In this document: positions 25,552-33,066 of the stretch, piece after piece | Layout: every line of letters starts with the position of its first letter | How positions within the stretch are numbered: the stretch's first letter is position 1 | Assembly (NCBI RefSeq): GCF_003585925.1 | Contig: NZ_NRJH01000003.1 | Coordinates: 1 to 64,000 of the forward strand | Direction of reading: 5' to 3' | From: Psittacicella melopsittaci | GTDB taxonomy: Bacteria > Pseudomonadota > Gammaproteobacteria > Enterobacterales > Psittacicellaceae | Length of the DNA: 64,000 nucleotides | The notes under the pieces: generated by a model | The model's database searches: none | The model's input: only the letters and a program-made list of their open reading frames with translations | What the model was told of the DNA's origin: nothing | Program-made: the position numbers and the translations under genes

Positions 25552-26913
25552 TTATTTTCCAACAGCTTTTTGAGCTTCTTTAAACAGTTCAGGTTCTACG
25601 TATTTTTTCTTTAAAAGTTCAAGCATTTGTTCGTTAGTGCTTGTTTCTTCAATAGCTGTACGCAGAATTTGTAAACGTTCAATATCATTCGGGATGTCAG
25701 AAAGAATTTTACGCATTTCCCATTGTACATTTACATCATCTTGAGGCACCATGAGGTTTTCCTTACGAGTTGATGATGGAAGTACATCGATAGCAGGGAA
25801 AATACGACGTTCAGCAATACGGCGACTGAGGTGTAACTCCATGTTACCTGTACCTTTGAACTCTTCGTAAATTACATCATCCATTTTTGACCCCGTATCA
25901 ACTAAAGCGGTAGCAATAATTGTTAAAGAGCCACCTTCTTCAATGTTACGAGCTGCCCCGAAAAAGCGTTTTGGACGGTGTAGAGCTGTAGCATCTATAC
26001 CACCAGAAAGCACTTTACCTGAAGCTGGAGTTACAGTGTTGTAAGCACGAGCTAAACGCGTAATTGAATCTAAGAGAATTACTACGTCTTTACGGTGCTC
26101 AACTAAACGTTTTGCTCTTTCGATTACCATTTCTGCCACTTGTACGTGACGTGCTGCTGGCTCATCAAAAGTTGAAGCTACTACTTCGCCCTTAACCGTA
26201 CGAATCATTTCTGTTACCTCTTCTGGACGTTCGTCAATCAGAAGAACAATAATTTTTGTATCAGGAGAGTTTTGGGCAATAGAAATAGCAATAGATTTTA
26301 ACAGCTCGGTTTTACCTGCTTTTGGTGGAGCAACAATTAGACCACGTTGACCGCGTCCAATTGGGGCTAAAAAGTCAATTAAACGTGGGGTAATGTTTTC
26401 GCTTTCTTCTTTAACTACTTTGCGCTCTAAGACAAATCTTTCATTAGCATAAAGCGGCGTTAAGTTTTCAAAGAGAATTTTGTTTTTTGCTTTTTCTGCT
26501 TCTTCACCGTTGATTTCATCAACGCGTAATAAAGCAAAATAACGTTCACCTTCTTTAGGTGGACGAATCAAACCATTTACCGTGTCCCCTGTACGTAAGT
26601 TAAAACGGCGAATTTGGTTTGGAGATACATATATATCATCTGGTCCTGCCAGATAAGAAAAATCGGCACTTCTTAAGAAACCAAAACCATCTGCATGTAA
26701 TTCAAGAACTCCCGAACCTTTAACCTCAACACCTTGATCAGCTTGGTGTTTTAAGATTTTAAACACTACTTCTTGGCGGGCTGAGCGGTCAAGTTCAGAA
26801 GTATCCATGCCTAACGCCTCAGCAATATCATATAATTGCTTTACGGTTAGTTGTTTCATTGCTTCAAGGCTTGGGTTTTTTTTAAGTGTTGCTACTGAAG
26901 GTTTTCTTGGCAT
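25552..26913 (-). CDS. rho: Transcription termination factor Rho
   Basis: 453 residues. The N-terminal helical domain is followed by the RNA-binding cold-shock domain (about 65-145, DGFGFLR), the Walker A loop APPKAGKT (195-202), the Q-loop region and the C-terminal hexamer interface. It unwinds RNA and ends transcription in the cytoplasm. It is about 34 residues longer than E. coli Rho, partly by a basic N-terminal extension ([15 protein letters not shown]). The alternative ATG at codon 19 would give a more standard start; neither has a strong ribosome-binding site. The next gene upstream is 68 bases away. Confidence 0.96.
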   Translation of the reverse strand: MPRKPSVATLKKNPSLEAMKQLTVKQLYDIAEALGMDTSELDRSARQEVVFKILKHQADQGVEVKGSGVLELHADGFGFLRSADFSYLAGPDDIYVSPNQIRRFNLRTGDTVNGLIRPPKEGERYFALLRVDEINGEEAEKAKNKILFENLTPLYANERFVLERKVVKEESENITPRLIDFLAPIGRGQRGLIVAPPKAGKTELLKSIAISIAQNSPDTKIIVLLIDERPEEVTEMIRTVKGEVVASTFDEPAARHVQVAEMVIERAKRLVEHRKDVVILLDSITRLARAYNTVTPASGKVLSGGIDATALHRPKRFFGAARNIEEGGSLTIIATALVDTGSKMDDVIYEEFKGTGNMELHLSRRIAERRIFPAIDVLPSSTRKENLMVPQDDVNVQWEMRKILSDIPNDIERLQILRTAIEETSTNEQMLELLKKKYVEPELFKEAQKAVGK

Positions 26914-26981
26914 AGAGGGCTGGATTATTATTCTGAAGGGTTGATTAAGGAGACACTAAGGAAAACCTATTCCTTAGCAGT

Positions 26982-27674
26982 TTATTTGGCAAATATTGGG
27001 CGTTGAGCTAAAGCTTGTTTAATTTGCTCGATATTCTCATAGTCGCGAGCGTAATAGAATCTATTATGAACTACATCAAAAGCATCCATGCCACAAGCTA
27101 AGGCACCGATTATCCCAAAAGCGCCATCTTCAAAAACTAAAGTATGCTGAGGCTCAATCTGTAAACTTTGAGCTACTTTTAACCAGGTTTCCGGATCTGG
27201 TTTATGGCGGGTTACATCTTCCATGGTAACTGTGTGTTCTCTACCAAAAATTTGGTAAATATCGAACTTACGATCAAGATGATCAACAAATTGACGATAG
27301 GTTCCTGTACCTATACCAATTGGTTTTTTGCCTTGATATTGACGGGCTAACTCATACGCCGGTAAGGCTTCGGTAAGATCTACTAAAAGATGATCAACGA
27401 GTTCAACTTTAGTTTGTAGTACCTTGTCTACTAAACTTGGATCTAAGCCCGAATCTTCTACCATGCCTTGAGCAATAGTACGAGGGGAGGCTCCTGTAAG
27501 TTTAATCATCACATCTACATCAAACTTTTTGCCAAAATGTTCCCCTGTGAGCTCCCAAGCTTTACCATGAGCGACTAAGGTATTTAACAGTGTACCGTCC
27601 ATATCAAAGATTAACCCTTGATATTTGTCTATAACTTCTGGTGTTAAAATACTTGTAAATTCTTTATCTGACAT
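26982..27674 (-). CDS. yqaB: HAD-family phosphatase, YqaB/beta-phosphoglucomutase-like
   Basis: 230 residues, cytoplasmic HAD subfamily IA. The catalytic motif FDMDGT has nucleophile Asp24 and acid/base Asp26. GTGTYR is motif II, the Lys of HKPDPETW is motif III and FEDGAFGI is motif IV. The cap domain is alpha-helical (about 38-100). The closest named relative is YqaB, a fructose-1-phosphate phosphatase; beta-phosphoglucomutase activity is an alternative. The symbol is tentative. A stem CTAAGGA lies between it and rho. Confidence 0.8.
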   Translation of the reverse strand: MSDKEFTSILTPEVIDKYQGLIFDMDGTLLNTLVAHGKAWELTGEHFGKKFDVDVMIKLTGASPRTIAQGMVEDSGLDPSLVDKVLQTKVELVDHLLVDLTEALPAYELARQYQGKKPIGIGTGTYRQFVDHLDRKFDIYQIFGREHTVTMEDVTRHKPDPETWLKVAQSLQIEPQHTLVFEDGAFGIIGALACGMDAFDVVHNRFYYARDYENIEQIKQALAQRPIFAK

Positions 27675-28383
27675 AATAAAATTCTACCTTATATATTCTT
27701 GTTTATTTATTTTAGAGAAAAGAAAGTAGCAACAACAAAAGTATGAAAAACAAACGGCTAGAAAAAAATGAGATTATGTAAATTAGAGTGTGAGATTAGT
27801 CAATAGAGTTGAAAACTCTATTTTGCAGAAAGCAGAGGAAATATCCATGAACACAGATATTTTTTTGGCTATTAGAACCTCTTATTATAATTAATTTATT
27901 ATATAATTGCAAGTAGTACAACCCTAGGAAATTAGGGATAAATAAAGAGTTTACTTAAATTTACCGATATCTAAATATATAAAGACAATCCAACAATTAA
28001 CCTCTGTTTAGAGGGTTAACTTCGCAAAAATTATCACTTTATTTTTTTTGCAGTTGGGGGAGATTTTTTATCTTTTTTGGGTTTGCTTTTTGTCTTTTGT
28101 GTTGGCTTTTTTTAGTTTAGGCTTTTGTGTTTTAGCTTTTGAGTTTTAGCTTTTGAGTTTTAGCTTTTGTGTTTTAGCTTTTGTGTTTGAGATTCTCTTT
28201 TTCGTTTGAGTTTCTCTTTTTAGTTTTCTCTTTTGAGGTTCTCTAAGGCAAGGAAAAAGGCAAATCGACTTTTTTCCATGTTTGCTACTTGAAGTTTGCT
28301 CTTATAACCTTGAGTTGGCTTTTGTGTCTTGAGTTTGCGTTGGCTTTTGTGCCTTGAGTTTGCGTTGGCTTTTGTGCCTTGAG
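27675..28383. other. Gap with hairpins and two short tandem repeats
   Basis: Two plus-strand hairpins stand close together: AATAGAGTT (27802-27810 with 27814-27822) followed by four Ts, and AAATATC (27839-27845 with 27856-27862) followed by a T-run. Together they could be a ~70-base small RNA. The right half is G/T-rich low-complexity sequence with the two tandem repeats listed separately. No gene. Confidence 0.5.
28122..28191. repeat. 14-bp tandem repeat, five copies
   Basis: Unit CTTTTGTGTTTTAG with one or two base changes per copy. Noncoding; on the minus strand it is an A/C-rich run downstream of an exported-protein gene. Confidence 0.8.
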
Positions 28384-28385
28384 TT
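28328..28385. repeat. 25-bp tandem repeat abutting a stop codon
   Basis: Two identical 25-bp units (28328-28352 and 28353-28377) plus a partial third. The partial unit runs into the stop codon of the minus-strand gene at 28384. Slippage here could alter the end of the protein or its 3' untranslated region. Confidence 0.8.
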
Positions 28386-28995
28386 ATTTCAGAGCTATAA
28401 CATATTTGCCTAAACGCGTAGAATGTAAGTCACTAGTTTTTAAAGGACGATAGCTAAAACCATAACGCCCTCGGGTTAAAGATTGCCATTGTTGTTGGGT
28501 AAAAAACTTACGACTAGCTAAAGCATTTAAGCTATTTACTTGCTCGCTTTTAAAGTCCGCAACAAAGAGACCATAGTAAAAAGTAGTGTACTCACAAAAC
28601 TTCTTTGCCACAAAATTACTTTTTTCTAGCTTTGTCATCTGAGCAGGTGACTTTTGGGCAATACGACAAACTTGTTGGGCAAAGGTAAAATCATTAAAGG
28701 CAGGAAAAGTATACTTGCTTTGTTTTAACTGCGGACGTTTATTGGCATTAATTGTGCGGTAAAAAGAAATTACCACCTCATTTACCATAGTCCGAGAGTT
28801 AACTACAGGGCGAGCTCCAGTACCTGGAGAAATGTTTTTGGTTAAGAGTTCACGATAGCCTGCGAGCCATTGCTTACCATAGGTTTGGTAAATTTGGTTA
28901 AAGCGTTTGAGATCATTATTAGTTAGGGTAGTCTTACTGTACGCAGGAGCCAGTAGCACTACGCCAAGAGCTAGCGAAAATATAGATTTGTACAT
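28384..28995 (-). CDS. Exported protein, local paralogous family, member 5
   Basis: 203 residues. The signal peptide (MYKSIFSLALGVVLLAPAYS) has no lipobox cysteine, so this copy is probably soluble in the periplasm or secreted, unlike the lipoprotein copies. Family elements are complete: LKRFNQIYQTYGKQWLAGY, SFYRTINANKRP, C-x23-C (VCRIAQ to KFCEYT), FYYGLFVADFKSEQVNSLNA, W..L..GRYGFSY and a terminal YVIALK. The mature protein is basic. It follows member 6 by 46 bases on the same strand with a terminator-like hairpin between. Confidence 0.8.
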   Translation of the reverse strand: MYKSIFSLALGVVLLAPAYSKTTLTNNDLKRFNQIYQTYGKQWLAGYRELLTKNISPGTGARPVVNSRTMVNEVVISFYRTINANKRPQLKQSKYTFPAFNDFTFAQQVCRIAQKSPAQMTKLEKSNFVAKKFCEYTTFYYGLFVADFKSEQVNSLNALASRKFFTQQQWQSLTRGRYGFSYRPLKTSDLHSTRLGKYVIALK

Positions 28996-29009
28996 GCTGG
29001 TATAAAAAA

Positions 29010-29033
29010 AGGCAACAAAAAAGAGAGTTGCCT
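29010..29033 (-). terminator. Hairpin between two exported-protein genes
   Basis: Stem AGGCAAC (29010-29016) with GTTGCCT (29027-29033), followed by seven Ts on the minus strand. Probably a partial terminator in the two-gene unit. Confidence 0.65.
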
Positions 29034-29041
29034 CTCTTTTT

Positions 29042-29668
29042 TTAGTATCTGTCTTTTGGCGAAGTTTTTTCTAAATCGGCAGCTGTTAAATTAACATAAA
29101 TGAATCCCGCTTGATTACTTTGGATTTTTTCCCATAAACGAGGCGGAATCTTATTCGCATAAATGCTTGCCGTTATAGATTTTACTAAATCTTCACTAAA
29201 ATTACTAATAAATAATCGATAATAGTAGTTGGTATTCTGACAAAATTGCTTAATATCAGGAATACGAGCTAATTTATCCATTTGCTCGGTGTCATCTAAC
29301 ACTAGATTACACACTTGATAAGCAAAACGATAATTGTCTAGAGCAGGAGCAACAAACTCTTCATCCTTGTTAAATACCTTAGATCCTATATCAGGAACAT
29401 TTAACATCATGTAGAACATATACACTGAGTTTTCGCTAACTGGACCATTGAGGCGATTTGCGTCTAGACCGAACATATTATATAAAGTATAGATGTCTAT
29501 CCAAGCTGGACCATATTTGGCATAAACCTTTTCAAATTTTTGCACTTGTGGGGGAGTTAAATTAGAACCAATTTGTTCTGGATTTCCCTTATTACAACCA
29601 GCTAAGACCAAGCTCGCAAGGGTTATACAACAAACTACTAACCAATGCTTGATATTTTTTGTGGTCAT
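29042..29668 (-). CDS. Lipoprotein, local paralogous family, member 6
   Basis: 208 residues, lipobox LAGC with Cys25. Family elements: QVQKFEKVYAKYGPAWIDIY, a C-x22-C pair (VCNLVL to QFCQNT), YYYRLFISNFSEDLV, W..IQSNQAGFIYV. It is more diverged than members 3-5: the SLN motif is replaced by SITAS and the tail is short. A 20-bp palindrome lies about 50 bases upstream and may control it. Function unknown. Confidence 0.8.
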   Translation of the reverse strand: MTTKNIKHWLVVCCITLASLVLAGCNKGNPEQIGSNLTPPQVQKFEKVYAKYGPAWIDIYTLYNMFGLDANRLNGPVSENSVYMFYMMLNVPDIGSKVFNKDEEFVAPALDNYRFAYQVCNLVLDDTEQMDKLARIPDIKQFCQNTNYYYRLFISNFSEDLVKSITASIYANKIPPRLWEKIQSNQAGFIYVNLTAADLEKTSPKDRY

Positions 29669-29715
29669 AGTTTTCCTTGAGATAAAAAATTCTGGACTAT
29701 GCTTTGCTATAGTCT

Positions 29716-29735
29716 ATATAAGCAATTGCTTATAT
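29716..29735. promoter_or_regulatory. 20-bp perfect palindrome, possible operator
   Basis: Arms ATATAAGCAA and TTGCTTATAT without spacer, 48-67 bases upstream of the member-6 lipoprotein start and overlapping its likely promoter. It looks like a dimeric repressor site. Confidence 0.5.
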
Positions 29736-30158
29736 TATTTATATAACTAACTTTAAGTTTTTCCAGTCAAAGCCCTAAATTTTTTCTCTTGGGATTAGAA
29801 AAAGAACTAGATTTTAGGGAAGAGAAAAGATTAATTTTTTAGCAGAGAAAACTAACTTTGAGAAGAAAAAGAACCAGTTTAGTTTCTTACTCTTGAGCTA
29901 GATAGCAAAAATTTGCTTGAGCTTACTTTATTTTGTTTGTCCTTGTCTTTGTTTGCTATCACTGTCTTTTTTACTTGCCCTTGTCTTAGAGTCTTACTCT
30001 TGCCTCTGTAAAGTGTAAAGATCTTCGTTTGCTTGCCTTTGCTTCTCTTAATCGTCTTGAACCAGTTTTCTGATCTGAGGCAAAATAATAATTTTCTTCT
30101 TTATCTCTTTCTTACCAAGCTCTTTTTTACATTTGCTCATTTATTTAGCTGTAATTTT

Positions 30159-30167
30159 TGCTACAAT
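30159..30167 (+). promoter_or_regulatory. Extended -10 promoter of the basic protein gene
   Basis: TGCTACAAT ends 33 bases before the ATG at 30201. A start near 30174 excludes the more upstream ATG at 30033 and so fixes the start codon. Confidence 0.6.
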
Positions 30168-30200
30168 AATAATGCTCATTCTTTCTTTACAGGAATACTT

Positions 30201-30869
30201 ATGCCGAAAAACAAACTTGCTTCTTTTCTGCTACGGGTAGAATTGCTTTTTATCATAAAGTATATTCAAGCTATGGAGAAAAGACATCTCGATACCCATG
30301 GCTCGCCGATTAAAATTACTAGCGTTAATTACAAGCGGCACTTAAACCTCAGTGAGCTTCATCGCGGTTTAACCAATTATATTAATCGGGTAAACCAAGA
30401 AAAAAATCTCGACCTCAAGTGTTCTTCAAATAAAACCATGAGTTATCGCGTCCAAGCGGTATTACGGAATAACCTCAATGTTGAAGCTTGCTTAGAAGAA
30501 ATGCAAGCAAACATGTCACGTCGAGGACGTAAACCTTTTACTATCTATCGTGAACTTGCCGAAGACTTTGAGAATGTAGCTCGACGTTATAAGAACTTTT
30601 TACGAGCGGTAGTAGAAATGGATTTAGTACGTAAGCATGGCATGGCTTATGATTCGCTAGAAAAGCTCTATGAACGTTGGTTAGATGAAGATACCCCAGT
30701 GTATGAGTATCCCTATCGTCCTCGTCGTGCAGTAAAGCCAGAAACGCAAAGACAACGCCAACTGGAAAAAGCACGCAAGAGAACTTCTAAGACCAATCGA
30801 GCTCGTGCTGTTAGCGAACGTCGTCAACGTATTGAGGCTATGAAAGCTGATCTAAAAAAAGAAATTTAA
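30201..30869 (+). CDS. Basic protein of unknown function
   Basis: 222 residues, cytoplasmic, strongly basic. The N-terminal and central parts are helical (ELHRGLTNYINRVNQEKN, AVLRNNLNVEACLEEMQANMSRRGRKPFTIYREL). The last 45 residues are an Arg/Lys-rich tail (RKRTSKTNRARAVSERRQ) typical of nucleic-acid or ribosome contact. The ATG at 30201 has an AGGAA ahead and fits the promoter; a longer frame back to 30033 is only hydrophobic low-complexity sequence. I do not recognise a family. It is followed after 69 bases by another exported-family gene. Confidence 0.7.
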   Translation: MPKNKLASFLLRVELLFIIKYIQAMEKRHLDTHGSPIKITSVNYKRHLNLSELHRGLTNYINRVNQEKNLDLKCSSNKTMSYRVQAVLRNNLNVEACLEEMQANMSRRGRKPFTIYRELAEDFENVARRYKNFLRAVVEMDLVRKHGMAYDSLEKLYERWLDEDTPVYEYPYRPRRAVKPETQRQRQLEKARKRTSKTNRARAVSERRQRIEAMKADLKKEI

Positions 30870-30938
30870 TTATAATAATCTTGTATTATTATATTAAGTA
30901 TATGGATCTATTTTTTATGCAAGTCAAGGAGACTTGTT

Positions 30939-31565
30939 ATGCAAAAAAAGCTAGTTAAAATCTTATCGCCCGTAGCTTTACTGGTAGCATTTGTGCTAAT
31001 TTTTTACTTTAAAGGCACTAATTCATTTTCTGCCGAACAGTTAAAGCAATTTAATCGAGAAATGACTCAGCATGATTTATATTTACGTCAGTTAGATACC
31101 AGCTTGCAAAATAGTAATGTAACTCTGCGTAATCCAGATCCACAACGTTACATTTATAAAAGTAATGTTGCTGAGCTTTATCAACAGGTATTTACCACTT
31201 TAAATGCCAACCAAGCCCCTGTAGTAGAAGGTGATACTCTTCTTTTTCCAGGTTATACTGGCTTTAAGTTTCTCTTTGACACCTGTACTCAAGCAAAACC
31301 TCATGTCGACCTTTTAAAAGAACTGGCTGCTACCTATCCTGAGGCAAGTTACCTCTGTGATTTAGTCTTAGCCGTAGACCGCGTGTTCTTAACAGGTTTA
31401 ACGCCTGAGCAAGTATTTAGTCTAAATGTGCAAGCAGGAAAAAACCTACTTCCAAGTAGTGAGTTAGAAAAAGCTCAAAATGGAGGCTATGGTTATAGCT
31501 ATACTCTGCCAAGTTTAGAAGACTATTTAAAACTTCCAGTATTTAAAAAATATGTTATCCAGTAA
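30939..31565 (+). CDS. Membrane-anchored protein, local paralogous family, member 7
   Basis: 208 residues. The N-terminal hydrophobic helix (about 8-25) has neither lipobox nor clear cleavage site, so it is probably an uncleaved inner-membrane anchor. Family elements: SAEQLKQFNREM, LYQQVFTTLNANQAPVVEG, C-x23-C (TCTQAK to YLCDLV), LTPEQVFSLNVQ, GGYGYSYTLPSLEDY and a terminal YVIQ. A Shine-Dalgarno AAGGAG is well placed. It is the most diverged copy in its first half. Confidence 0.78.
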   Translation: MQKKLVKILSPVALLVAFVLIFYFKGTNSFSAEQLKQFNREMTQHDLYLRQLDTSLQNSNVTLRNPDPQRYIYKSNVAELYQQVFTTLNANQAPVVEGDTLLFPGYTGFKFLFDTCTQAKPHVDLLKELAATYPEASYLCDLVLAVDRVFLTGLTPEQVFSLNVQAGKNLLPSSELEKAQNGGYGYSYTLPSLEDYLKLPVFKKYVIQ

Positions 31566-31570
31566 AGAAA

Positions 31571-31601
31571 AAAGCTAGGCTCTTGGAGCTTAGCTTTTTT
31601 T
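31571..31601. terminator. Bidirectional terminator, member 7 and cytosine methyltransferase
   Basis: A 12-bp stem with one G-U pair (31571-31582 with 31586-31597), T-run on the plus side and A-run before it for the minus side. Confidence 0.8.
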
Positions 31602-31607
31602 GTGGAG

Positions 31608-32633
31608 TTATATTTTTTTGAGGGAGTCGAGAGTTAGTTTAATTTGCTCCCCAACAGCACGAGCAAGATTACAAGGTACAGCATTGCCAATTTGCTTGTA
31701 CTTGGCTGCCATGGTTCCTGTAAACTCCCAATAATCAGGAAATGATTGAATTCTTGCACTTTCGCGAACAGTAAAAGGTCTAACTTGGCTAGGATGACAA
31801 CGATCAGTTTGTTTCATTTGGGGGGTAGTTAGAATGGTTAAACTCGGCTCATCCATACTTAAGCGACGCAAAATCCCTGTGCGTCCTCCTTCCATATCCC
31901 AACAGCTTTTCATGTAGGCTTTAGCTATAGCTGGATCTATATCTCGCCAATAGCCTCCAGGAGGAACTAGCTGAAAGATTTTTGCTTTGGCTTCGGAATA
32001 TTTGGCTCCTTCACTTGGAGGTACGTCTTGTAAGATATCACCTAAGACAAGTTGCTTTGCTTGTTTTGCAGGAAAAGTAAAAGAGGTGTGCTCTGCTAAG
32101 TCATTGCGAATACCAATAACAATAAGTCTTTCTCGTTTTTGCGCCACACTATAATCAAGAGCATTGAGCACTTGGTAACTAACTTGATACCCCTGTTGCG
32201 CAAAAATATCGAGAATCGTTTGGAAAGTTCTTCCTTTGTCGTGACTAAGTAATCCTTTTACATTCTCAAAAAGAAACATTTTGGGTTGTAGCTTTGCTAA
32301 AAATGTTGCGTAATGGTAGAACATAGTACCACGCGTATCCTCTAAGCCCAGTCTTTTACCTGCATAACTAAAGCTTTGGCAAGGAGAACCACCCGTGAGA
32401 AGATCTAATTGGTACTTTTCGATACCAAACTCAGCTTCAAGATCACGTTCCGCTACCTTAGCTATATCCTCACAAAGGACATGCCACTGCGGGCGATTGT
32501 GCTTTAAGGTATTAGCTGCATGCTTATCAAATTCTACTAAGCCAAGATGCTTAAACCCTGCCATTTCTAAACCTAGAGCTAGTCCCCCAGCTCCAGCAAA
32601 TAATTCAATACTAGTATAATTTTTATCATTCAT
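31608..32633 (-). CDS. dcm: C5-cytosine DNA methyltransferase
   Basis: 341 residues with all core motifs: FAGAGG (12-17, AdoMet), catalytic PCQ (Cys85), ENV (123-125), QKRER (165-169), a target-recognition segment (about 190-275) and the C-terminal QIGNAV motif X region. It methylates C5 of cytosine in a specific site. There is no endonuclease or Vsr gene nearby, so it appears to be an orphan. The symbol refers to the family only. It is close to the seven-member exported-protein family but with no functional link that I can see. Confidence 0.9.
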   Translation of the reverse strand: MNDKNYTSIELFAGAGGLALGLEMAGFKHLGLVEFDKHAANTLKHNRPQWHVLCEDIAKVAERDLEAEFGIEKYQLDLLTGGSPCQSFSYAGKRLGLEDTRGTMFYHYATFLAKLQPKMFLFENVKGLLSHDKGRTFQTILDIFAQQGYQVSYQVLNALDYSVAQKRERLIVIGIRNDLAEHTSFTFPAKQAKQLVLGDILQDVPPSEGAKYSEAKAKIFQLVPPGGYWRDIDPAIAKAYMKSCWDMEGGRTGILRRLSMDEPSLTILTTPQMKQTDRCHPSQVRPFTVRESARIQSFPDYWEFTGTMAAKYKQIGNAVPCNLARAVGEQIKLTLDSLKKI

Positions 32634-33066
32634 ATATAAGTTCTCATTACTGTTGTTAGAAAAAGTAATATTATTTTTTTTCTATATAACCAAGCTTCTA
32701 TTTTAACGGAAAAGCAAGTTATTTGCGATAAACTTTTTAGTAGTTTACAAAGCTCGTTTTTTGTTTTTAGAAAAACTCTTTATCCTCACTAATCCAGTCA
32801 AATTCTCCTAGACAAACTGCAGATAAATACTAAACCTTTCTTTTGCAGTTTTTTTCTAAAAAAATCATTATAAATCCTCACTGAGTTTGCCTCAGATTTG
32901 CTTGTATCTTGCTATAATAAAAGTAAGATTCTAGAAAATTTGAGAAGAATATTTCTGCTACTCTTTTACCAAACTTTTTCCGCATTTTTACATCTCTTCT
33001 TCTCAGTTTTAGAGCATTTCCTGTTAACTATATATTCTCAACTTAAATTTCTCAACTTAAATACAT
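32634..33066. other. Divergent gap, methyltransferase and BspA-like genes
   Basis: AT-rich. It contains a small hairpin CTGAG/CTCAG (32881-32895) and the extended -10 promoter of the BspA-like genes. A 64-codon frame at 32898 overlaps the promoter and next start and is not credible. Confidence 0.6.
32910..32918 (+). promoter_or_regulatory. Extended -10 promoter of the BspA-like pair
   Basis: TGCTATAAT, about 148 bases upstream of the first start codon. The leader contains the direct repeat CTCAACTTAAAT just before the ATG. Confidence 0.6.

Larger units (their letters stand above)
29669..30200. other. Divergent gap with palindrome and T/C-rich tract
   Basis: Contains the palindrome at 29716-29735, then G/A- and T/C-rich low-complexity sequence with CTTGTC and TTTGCT words, and the promoter of the next plus-strand gene. 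No gene. Confidence 0.6.
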
